A DNA stretch of 64,000 nt from Metellina segmentata (GCA_947359465.1 OX375881.1:74981914-75045913), one strand, 5' to 3'. Positions 46,672 to 59,285 are shown, counted from the stretch's first letter. The notes: generated from the sequence alone by a model not told the origin. Numbers and translations are program-made.

Positions 46672-47322
46672 TATATATATAATTATCTTACGTGGCACGC
46701 AAAAAAGACGTTATTTGTTATCGCGTTTTGGCAACACTGTACGATTGTTTGTTTACCACAAAGTCTCGTGCATCAATTGAATTTATAGCGTTATCGGATG
46801 AAATTTTATTGAAAAAAAAAAGCAATTTAGTTAGGCGTTTGCAGTTAGTTTGTAATAGAAATCAAAGAAAGCGGAGGATCTTTTCAGGGCCATTTAAAAA
46901 ACGGTCCTTTTCAGGGCCAACAATTATAGTTCAACAAGACGCTTGCACTACAACTTTCGGCAACAAACGCTATGAAAAAGTGTCGTTCGTTCGAGTTCTG
47001 GGGAAATCTACACATAAACAACATGCTGGGTTTTCATTTTCCAAAGCAACGCTCACATTTCGAGTCAAAATTTACTCAAAAGTTTTCATTTGAATTCTGA
47101 TTTCATAGGCACTGTATATATTTTCTGTAAAACAGCAAATTTAGATTTGAAAAACATTTTTTTTTGGAATATCATATTTTGTAAACAATTCCTTTGGCTA
47201 GGACACGTGTCTTCATTGAGGCGAGCGAAGCGAGCATAGGTTCGCTCAGCGAACTAATGAGGACTGCGAAGCAATCCTCCGGGGGTTGGCGAGCGTTAGC
47301 GAGCAGGGGGTGGGCCCCCTAG
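46672..47322 (+). mobile_element. Helitron-like element, second tandem copy
   Basis: Begins directly after the CTAG of the first copy (TATATATATAATTATCTTAC then GTGGCACGC) and ends GGGGGTGGGCCCCCTAG. The same internal GAGGCGAGCGAAGCGAGCAT segment is present. Head-to-tail junction with no spacer. Confidence 0.68.
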
Positions 47323-50220
47323 TAAATATAATTAAAATTTTACAAAGTTGTAAAAAATGTATAAAAGAAAGGACGAGGGGTTTTATACATTTTTGTGCAA
47401 GTTAAGTATTGAGTATGGGGAACAAATTTGAGAGTATCCAAAATGCGTGGGCCCGTCACATAGCTTGGTACCGCTTCGGTGCTGAGATACGAAACGGACA
47501 AAGCAGAAGCTGCTAATTATAAAACCGCAGAATACGTGTAAACAAGTTTAAATAAAACAAAAGTGAATTTGTATTCTTCGTTTTTAGATAAGCGTCCAAA
47601 ATCTACAATTTATGCCAAACACTCTTGTTAGAAAAGTTGTCTACAAAGTACATGCATAATAATCTGCCTCGTTCTCAATCCACACTTTCGTTTTTTGGAG
47701 ATAAGAAAGGGGAAGGAGGGTCAACTCGTAAATAAAACAGATATAATGAGGAAAAAATACCGTCAGTATCTGTCTCGTTACATATAAATCTATCGCTGAC
47801 ACCCAAGTCATACTACCGTTAGAATTTTGTTTTTACTTTATTTTTAACAGTGATCTACCACTATTTAGTTGAAAATTGGTTTCTCCCAGCGATGGTATAG
47901 AAAATTGCCTGGGCGACTTTTAACTTGTGAGTTGTTAGATGAAACTTCTGACGCAGTCGGAAACTAATTGAATTTCAAAGGCTTTTTAGAACTATTTTAT
48001 GCCAGATGCTCTGATGGCGTTGTGCTGCCGACCATTGGTTTGGGTCTCAGACAATATCAATGAGCTACGACAGAATTTTAAAAATATTTCAGAAGGCTGA
48101 CTAGTAGGTTTTTAATTGTTGTTCACGGCATTAACATTAGGTATCTTATGTTTTACATATGAAAGTGAATTTCCTTTCAGGATTCACGTAAATTAATATA
48201 GGCTAATAAAGTGAACGTAACTACTCTGTGTTTATTTCGAGAATTTTCTACCTAAAAAAAAATTAATAAAATGAGTAGAAGAAGATATTTTGATAAAAGA
48301 TTATTTAAGCTAAACCGGAAAACAAAGTATAATATTTTGACTGAGTTGGAAAAAAAACTAATAACATCTATCCACTCCTTTTTGCTACAAAGTGGCATTT
48401 AGAATTCACGAAACAATTTATTTACACCTTATTTAAAGAATAACACAAAATTATGCGTGTGTTGAAAGTACGATCATTTTTAAAAGCTATTTGTGAGCAC
48501 ACTTGTCAAAATTTCAAAACTCAACCGTTCAAATGAAAGAAATAATTTAAATTGTTTCATCATCCTTAACTCATAACTCAACATCCTTAAACAACATCTG
48601 GTAGAAAATTGCTGGTTTAGTGTATTTGTATAACTAATCAAACTGTAAGGATCCAATAACTAGCCAAGACTAAACACTGCTATCTAATGAATTACTTTTG
48701 CTACAAATGATCAAATATCCAACGTATGTAGCTTATCGGTGTGATATATACTATTAAAATTTCACTGTATGCTTAATATTTACATTTAAACTTTCTGGAT
48801 AACTGAATAATGTTTTACAATGGAAGCACCCACAGAATTCAAACGGGAATGGTTTCGTATGAATTTATTCAGCAATTAAGTTTTGCTATATTCGCCCAAA
48901 CCTCAAAATTAGCATTGGTTACCTCGTTATTAAACTCGTTCAAGTCCAATCAATACCAATAGGGCAGCACCTATGTTTCAGACCTCCAAATACAACCGGA
49001 TACCAAAATGATCACACGTCGAATTCCATAGGCAGTAAGCAAGTTAAGTATCCAGTAGGCATTGGTCGCTCAACTTCCTGCTGAGTAGTCGATAATTTTA
49101 TGATCCGGTGACTTAGTATGGAATTGGAAGATCCCACTCACATGAGTGTTTGCTTAACCATAATTTGGAGTGGCTAGACTTGCCCGGATGTGCATTGTCC
49201 TGTTGGTAGAGGTAAAATCTATCAGAATGAATGTTGGACATGAACGCGTGACTAGTCAGAAAGGATGCCAGAGAAATTTGTAGACTTACCGAGGTTAAAT
49301 TGAATGTTACCTTACCATAACTGAGCCACCATCAGCCTGTACAATGCCTCTATTGCCATGAGGGATCCATGGCTTCACAGGGTTTCCAACACACATGGAT
49401 TTATCTGCCCGAAACAGTTGGGAAAAAGTGATTTGCGAGGCCAGACTACAGGTATCCATTCATAAAGTATCCATTGACGGTGTTATTGAGCCCTGGCGAA
49501 GAGAATAGTTGCTTGTTAAGTATCCATCAAAGATACTTGAGTTGGGTGTCAGTTCGTAAAGACCATATGTTTGAGTGAACTTTACATAATTCTCATGCTG
49601 ATGCTTGTTAATGGTTCAATATTGGATTTCGATGTTATTTGAGGGAGTGTTGTACATATTCGAGAAAAAGAAATGTGAACAGCGTTATCTCAAATGACGC
49701 TGATAACGTTCATCCAGCTTTTTTTTTCTGCCTTCCTTTATTTATAAGATACACCAATCTTTAGTAGGCCATCCACATAGAATTGAGAGGTTAGTGTGAA
49801 TACAATTGAGCATTGGTCTAACCAACAAGGGACTCTTAAGACACAAGCCCCAACCCAGTTGCGATGGTTTCCTTATTGATATATGTTATCAAATTAAATA
49901 CAAATGCTTAAATTATTCTTTTTTGCAAAATTTAATTTTATTGATTAATGTAAACATAAAACTATGCGTTTTCTCTGACTTATAACCATCTCACATATGT
50001 TTATTTCTACATATCACATCAACGTTTCAAAAGGAAAAATTACAAAGGAATGCGTTTGGGGAACAAGATTGTTTTCATGGTGAGAAAAAATATTCTGGAA
50101 GTCATATCAATATTTTATGTAACATGCTCTAATTGTTTCCAACACTTGTCCTCCTCCATAAATTTTCAGGAAAAACTTAATTGAAAGAAAAATTGCTTGG
50201 AGTGAGTAGTTGAATTTACG
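47323..50220. other. Unannotated intron DNA
   Basis: No exon or element recognised with confidence. 48960-49560 is more balanced in base composition than its surroundings and may be an old repeat. Confidence 0.4.
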
Positions 50221-50224
50221 TCAC

Positions 50225-50515
50225 ACTGGAGCAAAACAATAGGCTGTTGGAGATGATTCAGGATCAATCTCTAAGGGAAAGATTGAGGACTAAATTGTAA
50301 TTTTTTACCATGGTCAGATAACGAGATGAACACCTGGCATCCCAGTTTCGAAACTTCCACACAAAAATAGCATGGAAACTTTTGAAACCACGACAAATCT
50401 AACGTGCGCAATCACCAAAGAACACGACGGTCTTCGGATGGACCAAGTATCGAACTCGCATCCCTTCGGTTGCTAATAAGAGACTCCACCATCTGGGTTA
50501 CCACGGTCCCTTTTT
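50225..50515 (-). repeat. tRNA-derived SINE copy 6 (most complete)
   Basis: Read on the minus strand: GGGACCGTGGTAACCCAGAT then GGTGGAGTC (A box), GCGAGTTCGATACTTGG (B box), AGACCGTCGTGTTC, GACCATGGTAAAAAATTAC, and TCAATCTTTCCCTTAGAGAT up to TTGCTCCAGTGTGA. This copy best shows the tRNA-like head plus conserved body. Confidence 0.78.
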
Positions 50516-51025
50516 TATAGTATAATCTATGAAACTAATTACCGGCTAAGAGAAGGATTTCCAGTACAAGTAAACAAAGCATCAACCTTATAATGAAATA
50601 GACGGGAGCATGTACCAGCAGCTTCATGTTATTTCGCAGTATCGCTCGGTTTGAAGATCCATCCCGTGGTTTAAATTATTGAAGGGTTAAAGTGATTATT
50701 TACCGTGATCAAAAACACCAGTCTGCGATTCGACAGCCAATCGGCTAAGTCGATTCGCATGTCCGCGAGATTTATCCTTCAGAGATCTTACGACAGCGAC
50801 TCCGCCCACATGCTCCGTCTATTTCATTATAACGTCAATGCACAAATGCTCTCGCAATATACAAATCAAGATTAACTTAAATTGTTGTTTTTCGCAGCTT
50901 TGGAAACGTTCGGCATTTCATCTAATTTTTATTGGCCTACTATCATATATTATTGAAGACAGCTTATTCGAGGCACGTCGTTTTATTAAGTTCATAAGAA
51001 GAAAAATCGTATGTTCGTATCTTTG
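50516..51025. other. Unannotated DNA
   Basis: No feature recognised. Confidence 0.4.
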
Positions 51026-51033
51026 GTCTAAAT

Positions 51034-51616
51034 CAGGGGTGTCCAACCTTTTACATACCATGCGCCAATTTTATTTCACATACGAGTTCAGATGCGCCAT
51101 ACGTCACGCACCTATTCTACCTTCTTACATTCAAGATTGGGGTAGGATCTGCTTCACTTAGGGCAGGGATGGCCAATCTTTAGCACACAATGCGTCAATT
51201 TTTTCACATACGAGTTCAGATCCGCCATGCAACACAAATACCTTCTCTGCCTTCTTACGTTCATAGATGGGGTTGGAAAATATGGATATGGGTAGGATAT
51301 GCTTCGCATAGTTGAGTAAGAGATATAAATCAGTCAACTAAATTAATTAATGTACTTCAGTTCAAAAGATGCACATTTATTGGAGCACCAATCTACAATA
51401 GTAAGAGATGATCTCTTGAACATGAGGGCGATCGCTGTCGTGGACCCCACTGATGGTGCTACAGCTTCCGGAGAGTGTCGTTTGGTGAAGGCTGTATGAA
51501 TTAAACTGAGATCACTTTGGTGTTGAAAATATGGAGGGTTAAGTTATGGCACCTGTTCAAAAGAATAAGTAGGCCCCACTTGTAATCATCCATGCGCCAC
51601 AGGTTGGCCACCCCTG
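51034..51616. mobile_element. hAT-type MITE with 8-bp target duplication
   Basis: Ends CAGGGGTGTCCAACC and GGTTGGCCACCCCTG, flanked on both sides by GTCTAAAT (51026-51033 and 51617-51624). The left end region is duplicated internally: CAGGGATGGCCAATCTTTAG at 51162 repeats the 5' sequence, including ACATACGAGTTCAGAT. No coding content. Confidence 0.9.
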
Positions 51617-51624
51617 GTCTAAAT

Positions 51625-52028
51625 GATGAATGATGATAAAAATCGTATCGTTTGTGGTCTGAAAATACTCAAACCTACTTACAACTATTTGGTTCGTAAC
51701 GCAAGCAAAGAATTCATCAATGTGCCAATGAATTGGACAAAACTAGAAATGCTTCTATGTTTATTCACCTTAATATGAATGACCGACTTTATATTCAGAG
51801 GAAGGGTCCACGTCGAAGCAATCTAAGTATTTTAAATGTCAACTCTCCAAATGATTTCGACGAGATATCTCGTCCATCAAGATATAAATGATTTCACTAA
51901 TGAAGAGATATCTCGTTATCAAGCTACTGTAGATTTTTCTTAAAATGGCGAGATCAAGATGTAGTTAGGTTTCTTCAAATGAAGATATATCTCGTCAATC
52001 AAGATCTGTTCACATTTGCTAATGGAGA
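51625..52028. other. Unannotated DNA with ATCTCGTC motifs
   Basis: GATATCTCGTCAATCAAGAT-like motifs recur at about 51860-51880, 51903-51920 and 51984-52005. No other feature. Confidence 0.4.
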
Positions 52029-52375
52029 GATATACAAATACAAACACAAATTTTTCGACCAGCTACAGGCTCGAGCCCAACAAGGCTGGTCCTTTGTTTA
52101 TGAATTACCCAATTCCCACTGACTACCCAATTGTATCTTAAATTCGTACACTCCCTTTGAATTCACTATATTTTCTGGCAATGCGTTCCAACTGTCTATT
52201 ACCCTATTAAAGTAGTAGTTTTTCCTTAAATCCCGATTAAAATGTGTCTTATTCAATTTATACCCATGGCCCCTTGTTCTGTTATCAAGATTGAAATTTA
52301 AGCCCTCTGTGTACCCTTGTTTTACAAACTTGAAAAGCTGAATCAAATCCCCCCTCCTTCATCTTCTTTCCAGTG
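52029..52375 (-). pseudogene. Non-LTR retrotransposon 3' end (RT C terminus)
   Basis: The minus frame 52098-52346 encodes MIQLFKFVKQGYTEGLNFNL, then TRGHGYKLNKTHFNRDLRKN and RVIDSWNALPENIVNSKGVY. The TRGH..KL and F..RVI..WN.LP signatures are typical of the C-terminal domain after the reverse transcriptase of arthropod LINEs (Jockey/CR1/L2-like). A short 3' UTR and an ATTTGTATTTGTAT tail follow on the minus strand. The endonuclease and RT catalytic domains are missing, so the copy is 5' truncated, as is usual for LINEs. Confidence 0.85.
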
Positions 52376-54670
52376 AGTTCAGTTCTTCTTTCCTTCCTTC
52401 TTTCCATATAACGAGACATACATCAAGAAGTTCAAAAGCAATTAAAAACGTACACTGAAGCTATTTGAATCAAAGTAAATAGAATTGTCGGCGGTTTATC
52501 ATACAGATGTAAAAATAACAGTCAAAAATTGACGAATCGTATTATGGATTTAGTATTATGGTCTTTTGATTGAAATAGAAAACCGGACAGGTTGAAGCCT
52601 CTACCGAAATTAATTACATTCTAAATGTATACTTGTTACCACAAAGTGAAGGAATTTTTCACTTAAAAAACTCGATTTCTCAATTCCCTTTATTTTTGTT
52701 CCTCCATTATGAGGAGCGTACTTTACGCATGTATCATAAATGCTACTAACTTGAATTCTCTTAACATCTCAATCTTATAAATTAGAATAAACTTTTTTTT
52801 CGCAAAACCTTCAGAAAACAACACCTTATCCAGAAATTGAACAGATATATATTAAGTGGAAATTTTGCTTAGTTCATTTAATCTAGAATATAGCAGAGGA
52901 GTCTAAAGAATTCGATTCAATCTTGAAATTTGTTATTTTTTTAGTTCCCAATTAGATGCACTGAAATCTATCAAAGTGCTTCCTCAGGAAAATGTTTTGT
53001 GATCCTTTCGCCATTCAATAATCTTATTTCAACGGGTTCACGTAAAGTATTTATTAGTCACAACGACCAAGTACTTGTTTTAATTAAAGCCTACCGACTA
53101 CAGGTACAATGACTCTGAATTCAATTCTTCTTAAGCTAAGCATTTACTTTTAAAACAAATCTCTAATGATGGCGGAATTGCTTTTGAAGTTCAGTTCAGA
53201 AATGTATAATTTTTTAAAAATCCCATTATTAGACAGTATATTTCAAAATATCTTGTATCCAATTATCTCCCCACCTAGATGTTATTTTTAGTTAACATGA
53301 GATATTCAATAACTTACGAACTAAATACAAATCACACGATATAAGTAGAATTCTGATAGTTTATTACGTGTATTAATTTCGTGTTTCACAACTTCCAAAA
53401 AATTAGTACGGGAGACCGAGACTAGTTAGCACACTTTTTGGTTTTATGATTTTTCTTTTTTGTTCAATAATACTTTCAGCTAATTGTGCTAACCAATGCT
53501 GCGGGTAGTGGAACTCCTTGGCTTCAAATTAATGACGAAAACATCGCTAAAATAGTCTAGTTTACATGTTAAATATTGTTTACGAAAGTGTTCAAACTCT
53601 GCCATCTTACCCCTGATGTGGGGGTAGGTTGGCATAACGCCTGGGGAAGTTGGCGTAGCGTATCATTGTAATAGAATCTAAGCAATAATGCAAGTTAATC
53701 ACTTTAAAACTTATATTTTAATACAAAATAAGGAAAACTAAGAAAACAAAAAGAACATAAACATTTTTAACGCTTCATGTGTATCAAAAGAATTGGGCGA
53801 TCGTCCACACTTGTATTGGTGGCTTTAATTTTCGCAAAATTTTTCTGCGTTGTGCCACATTCTGGCCATCTCCAAATTATGTGTGTTTTCACCATCACAG
53901 AAATATTAAATTCACCGCCGTCGATGTCCACTATCTTTCTTATGCCAACATACCTCACGACATAAATGCCGACTCTCCCCACCAAGACCTTTGAAACAAC
54001 ATGGCCGCCTCACTATTCCACGTAAATTTTACAAGCAATTCCAGTAAATGAATACAATCTCTCTATCTCGTTATTGCTCACTCTATTCAATATAGTCATT
54101 GCAAACACCTCAACATATTCTTGGGCTTCATATAACACCAAAACCTTCGATTAAGAAAACAAAACGCATTTGCCGAAAAAACCAAAATCCGGTTATTTTT
54201 TCTCTCTCTTTGAAAGCTTCTATCATACTGAAACTATGTAGATTGAATGATGCAATATACAAGTGTAGTTAAATAGTGGCGATATCACCGCTCTGAAATT
54301 ATTGTGGTAAAAAAGACAAGTTGAATGCCAAGTTACCTTTTATATCAAAAAGCTCCGGACTCCCTAATGTTGCTTTAAAGTAAAACAAAGAAATTTTTCT
54401 ATAATTCTACGAATTCGTTCAAAACTAGACGAGACTGCCTCGAGAGACAGGAGACCGGTAGGTTGGAAATAAATGTGTGATCAGCTGTACGAAAGAGATT
54501 TCCTTGAAAAGTGTAGCGAAGTATGACTAGGCAGATAAAACATTAAATACTTTTAATTAAAATACAATAAACATAAAATGCTGTCAAGTCTACAGCGCCT
54601 GACCTCAAAGGCGATTACAGTTTTTTAAGTTTTCTTTGCACGAAGGTTTGTTAGGTAGTTAATTAACATC
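52376..54670. other. Unannotated intron DNA
   Basis: The minus frame 53767-53985 (RYVGIRKIVDIDGGEFNISV) faintly resembles C-terminal ends of uncharacterised arthropod transposon proteins but is not assigned. Nothing else recognised. Confidence 0.4.
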
Positions 54671-54674
54671 GTAT

Positions 54675-54968
54675 TGGAGTAACACTAGGAGCTATTGGAG
54701 ACGGTCCGGGATCAATCAATCAAGGAAAGGTCCAAGTACAACGGCTCGTAATTTTGAATCATGGTCAGATTACGAAAAGTACACCTGAGCTGGAACCCCA
54801 CTCTCTAAACTTCCCCACTACGCCAATGTGAGGACTGTTGAGGCCACGATCGAGCTAACGTGCACCAGTACCACATACAAGAGTGTCTGGTTGGATCGAG
54901 TTTTTAATTTGCAATCATTTTGTTGCTAATACATTGCTATTCCAGTTGGACTACTGCGGGCACCCTTT
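54675..54968 (-). repeat. tRNA-derived SINE copy 7 (minus)
   Basis: On the minus strand GTGCACGTTAGCTCGATCGT, GTGGGGAAGTTTAGAGAGTG, GACCATGATTCAAAATTACG and TTGATCCCGGACCGTCTCCA match the family. The promoter-like head is poorly kept. Confidence 0.7.
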
Positions 54969-55025
54969 TGCACGTACTTGTACGATTCCATACGAACACT
55001 GATGGTGTGACAGGTATTATATATG

Positions 55026-55215
55026 TTACGGTGAAACACCGAAATCTGGAGAGTGTCGACTTTCATCGGTGAATGTCAACATTCACATAGTCGCTTGGTG
55101 TATGTCCGAAATATTTGCTAAATACCCTTATTTCTGACTTACACCGGTTAATGTCGACATTCACCATGCACTAATGGTGAATGTTGAACATGTCCGAGAT
55201 TTATATTTTTTTCTT
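55026..55215. repeat. Cluster of GGTGAATGTCGACATTCACC-like palindromes
   Basis: Three related dyads, GGTGAATGTCAACATTCAC, GGTTAATGTCGACATTCACC and ATGGTGAATGTTGAACAT, lie at 55061-55080, 55145-55165 and 55170-55195. They are downstream of the integrase-like fragment and may be its element's subterminal region. Confidence 0.6.
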
Positions 55216-55407
55216 CGTAATTCAGTCGCGATAAATTTTTCGCCTCCCTTTCTGAGAGGAATGAATAAGAACTTAAAACACACAATACATTCAAAATAAG
55301 AAAGGAAAATAATAGAAGTTAACAATTTACTTAATTATACAGTACGTTCTAAGTGAGAAAATAAAATAATAGTAATAAAAAACTTACTAAATTATGTGAT
55401 TCAAATC

Positions 55408-55866
55408 TTATTTATTGCAACAACTTAAACTATTATGACACTTTGAATTGCACAAGAGGCCCTTGCTTTTACAACTGCATTTATTTGTGGAACACTTCCT
55501 TTTGCAATGACAGCGTATATAGCCTTGGCCACCGCTTCTCGAATTAGGTGCAGCTGCTTCTCTCAGCGAAATTTCTTGAAAATCAATCTCATCTATGAAA
55601 AGTAACGTTTCTTTACAAATTACGAACTGATTACGTGTGTAAAGCTGCTTGAGGGTACCATTTTCATTTGCAAGTTTATAGAAGTCGGAGTCTTCTATTC
55701 CAACAACAACCGCTAACACATTTCAGTTATCTGTACGACCACGGTCGACATCAGGGACTTGTATTCGTACAGTATCACCAATTTGAGCAGGAGGAAATTG
55801 TTTTTGTGAGGTTCGTAACATTTTTGTTGCTTGCAGTAGAAGATTCTCATTCGCGGCCGCTCTTTT
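55408..55866 (-). pseudogene. KRBA2/GIN-like integrase, C-terminal fragment
   Basis: The minus strand reads RAAANENLLLQATKMLRTSQ, KQFPPAQIGDTVRIQVPDVD, RGRTDN, a stop at about 55719 where Arg (CGA) is expected, then NVLAVVVGIEDSDFYKLANE, QLYTRNQFVICKETLLFIDE and a cysteine-rich end CHCKRKCSTNKCSCKSKG .. CNSKCHNSLSCCNK. This matches the region after the integrase core in KRAB-A domain-containing protein 2-like (Ginger/GIN transposon) proteins. The Cys cluster is probably zinc-binding. The integrase core is absent; the upstream side joins Helitron DNA. Confidence 0.75.
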
Positions 55867-55867
55867 T

Positions 55868-57177
55868 ATAGAAATTATCTTCATTTAGTGAGTGGAATTG
55901 GTTGCGAAAGTCTGTCTGTCCGTCTTTCTGTTCTACGTTCGATTTTGTGTTTGTGTGTTTGTGTAGGCATCACATGAATTTTATTCCAAATAATTCATTG
56001 CAATGTGTTTATTGTTACACATAATCTAAGTTTAGTGAAGGCAATATTAAATATTTCTTTATTGTTATATTTAGTTGAGTTTCATGCTAAAACACCTGAG
56101 TAAGTATACTTAAATCAACCATAATTTGGTAGTTTTGGAAAAATTGGAATGCATATTGAATATTACGATTACTTCGATTGCTTTACCAGAACTGATGAAA
56201 AAGTAATTATTCTTCAAAAAATTTTTTTTTATGGAATTTCAGCTCTGATACTTCATTTTTTTCGAGTCTTAACTTTGTTCTTTGCGCAATGAAAACGATT
56301 TCCGAATATTTGTGACAGACGATATTTTTCAACGAACGGGAATGAACAAGATCGAGCGAACATTGATATTTTCTGTTTCTTTCGCTCTGAATTAATTTCA
56401 CATTTCTAAATTTCGTGCACTTTTAGTTGTAAGTTGTGGCAACTGTGCGAGATCAAGAGACAAAAATGAATCACAAATTAATATCTTTCGAACAATATTT
56501 TCCGACATCTTTTATTTTGTTTCATTTCGCTGTTTTCTGTTTTAAACATTTATTATTTTAATAAATTTTTTTTTCCTTCTGATCACACGCAACACCACCA
56601 CAAAGTATTCGACTTAAAAATGTCAGTTAAGTCAGAATAAATTTTAAGTAAATTTTAAGTGTAGTTATGCCATTATTGAAAGAATAATGCCGTTATTTAA
56701 AGAATAATGCCGTTATTGAAAGAATAATGCCGTTATTAAAAGAATAATAATGTTTAAAAAATCCGAACTAGAACTTTTCAAACATTAAAAAATTCGTTGT
56801 CATAATGACAGGAGAAGATTGCAAAATTTCACAATGTCACATACAGGATGCAAGAGTACCACAAGTAAAAAAAAATATTGTTTTGTTTACTATGAGTGCG
56901 AGAGCACTCACCGTAAATCGTAATTTTTATTAATTGAGTTGAACATGAAAAAAACTTAAGAAAGGAAATTCCAAATCTCCCTCAAAATCGTCTTTTGTAG
57001 TAGTAACCTTAGTGTCACCTTTCGTCATTTTGTAGCTTTGACATACAGCAAGGGTACGATATATGTGAAATGTATTACAGGAATGGACATGCATGTGTAG
57101 GATTTGTGTCCAAAGTGAGTTGTAGAAATTATAACGTTGGCGAAAGGTATTAAAGTTATTCAAATAAATTTTTATTC

Positions 57178-57178
<1 letters not shown>
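55868..57178 (+). mobile_element. Truncated Helitron
   Basis: Homologous to the elements at 28877 and 37649 from ATCTTCATTTAGTGAGTGGA onward, including the AATAATGCCGTTATT minisatellite (56665-56755) and GTGCGAGAGCACTC. It lacks the first roughly 200 bases and the terminal CTAG; the right end runs into (TA)n. Confidence 0.82.

Positions 57179-57252
<74 letters not shown>
57178..57252. repeat. (TA)n microsatellite
   Basis: About 37 TA units. Confidence 0.95.
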
Positions 57253-57255
<3 letters not shown>

Positions 57256-58950
57256 ATGTGTGTATTCTCTTTACAAATCTACACCGTCTGACCCATGTCA
57301 AATTAAGTACACTTATACTTTATAAAAATGCGGAAAACACAGGCTATTACTCTCCTAGCACTCACGACCATGATAATTGTTCACCAGTAGTCCTAAAAGT
57401 TGCTCTTGAAGCCCCAATCTTAAAATCTCAGTTTTGTTTTCTTGCAATAATTAAATATTGACAAGGAAACACGTTCTACAGGGTTTGTGTACTTGATTTA
57501 ATACATGGAAAAATGTCAAGGTCACATTTGAGCATTACTAAATTTCTTAAATCATTATCGTGTTTATTAGTATTTTTCTGTCTTTTTTTGAATTACTCTA
57601 TTTCAGCTCAGGAAGTCGAAACTCGACACTTAGTGCATCTTTCGTTTTTCAGAATTTTGCAATTTTTCGTTTCAGTTTGTATGTTTTAATATTATGCACA
57701 CACACACACACACACATATTGCAATATATTATTCAGGAATTAAATTTATATATTTGCATCCGAAGTAAATTGTTGAAACTATGAAAAAATTAAACGAAGT
57801 TAAAAAGTATTTCCAGTACAACTTAAATGACTGATGTTAAAAAGTATTATCTGTACAACTTAAATGATTTAATTTTTCTATGTAATAAAAGTGATTATTC
57901 TAATTCATTTTTCAATCAACATTGAACCACTTCAACCCCAGCAACACCGGTTTATTCAGCTAGCATAAAATGAATTTTATCAGTCTCAAATAAAAGAGAC
58001 GATTGTAAGTTTAAAGCTTTTATAGAACGCGAGGTTCGGAATAGGCAGTGCGATGTCCATACAGTCTGTATAAATATTGTGAGAATAGAAAAAAATGATC
58101 TCTGACAAGATAGGCGACCATCTGTGCTCGCAACAGTAACATCTAGTATACTGCTCGACCAGATAGGTTACAAGGGACACGAGTTCATAGTCACTTCTAG
58201 GTGTCACGATCTCAATTGGATAAAAAATACTTCGAGTCGGAAAATGTAAAGAAAGTTTCAGGCTCGTAAAAGTTGTCGGTACAGCTTTGACTTACGCATA
58301 CTTTAGTGGCAACGCTTTTGGTGCTATTTTTGACGCCAATGAAGAACTTCTTTGAACAAAACGGTTTTCTTAACCTTTTGACTTCGACTATAGATATAAC
58401 TGGTACGATTCCTTTCTTGGCGTGATTCTCATAACTTTCAAGGTACAACTGCTCTGTTCCTGCTATAGTCTAAATTTTTTTTGGTGCTTTCAAGGTATAA
58501 CTGCTGTACCGGCCGTAGTCTAAAGGTTAACGAAAAATATTAAAAGGAAACAGTTAGAAAAACACGTTTTTCTTAACGATGCGATTTCTCTGGGCCGTGA
58601 CTAAAATAAAATCGAACATTTAAATTCTGCATATTTACATGAAACGGATAAGAATTGGAACAAATGTAAGAACCAAAGGACAATTTAACGGAAATAAAAA
58701 GAACATTCTAGAGTATTCTAAATGAAATTTTTAAGTTTCCACTTACCGGAGGGTTACAATAATAGCGGTAATGATCTTAATAAAGCTAGGTTGCCTTTAT
58801 CTGTCATAACTCGTGACAAAAAGTACACCCAAAGCGTTGCCACATGAGTATGCGTACATAAAAGCTGTAACGAGTTGTCACCCCTGCCTCCAATCACGGT
58901 AATGTTTCTTAAGTTCATAATGCGCATGATATGATCGAAGAAAAGTACTG
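57253..58950. other. Unannotated intron DNA next to the opsin exon
   Basis: A (CA)n run at 57694-57717 and a short duplicated segment (CTTTCAAGGTA.AACTGCT) at 58435-58500. No exon recognised. Confidence 0.45.
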
Positions 58951-58956
58951 ACTCAC

Positions 58957-59285
58957 ATTCTTGATGATTAAGACGACCCTGACGTAGCAGAAGCACAGTA
59001 CGACCACGGGCAAGACGTAGCCAAGAATGAAAATGTAGATGATGAAGGACGAGTGGGTGGTGTCCGGGGTCTGCCAGTCCAGAGAGCAGGCGATGCCCGG
59101 ATGCTCCACCACGTACCTGTTCCAGCCGATCAAAGGTGGAATTGCCTGCACCAGGGCGTACACCCAGATGAGGATGATGACCATCGTAGACGAGACACCA
59201 GTCAGGTTCTGACCGTGGAACGAGCGGGAAATGATGACGTAGCGGTCAATGGCGATCGCTGCCAAGGTGCCGATGGCTGTCATGC
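58957..59285 (-). CDS. Opsin exon: late TM3 to TM5 (ciliary-type-like opsin)
   Basis: This is an internal exon of a seven-transmembrane light receptor. The minus strand shows an acceptor ending in CTATCAG just above 59285 and a donor GTGAGT at 58956-58951, so it encodes 2 bases plus 109 codons. It begins in phase 1 inside a codon ending in GC, probably Gly. It carries AIDRY (the DRY motif at the end of TM3), a Trp-rich TM4, the ECL2 segment GWNRYVVEHPGIACSLDW with the disulphide Cys (rhodopsin C187) and a Glu at the rhodopsin E181 position, then TM5. It ends in phase 0 after IIKN. By recalled bovine/human rhodopsin numbering it starts at codon 121 phase 1 and ends at 232 phase 0, the sites of introns 1 and 3, while rhodopsin intron 2 (codon 177) is absent. 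Intron placement favours a ciliary opsin; a peropsin-class receptor is the main alternative. The previous exon was not found. Confidence 0.88.

Noticed and set aside
46163..47093. Open frames with QQDACTTTF in the Helitron-like copies
   Set aside because: Not conserved in frame between copies and low in plausible structure; taken as by-products of the repeats.
53767..53994. Small gene on either strand
   Set aside because: Overlapping frames on both strands with only a faint resemblance to transposon C termini; not enough to assign.
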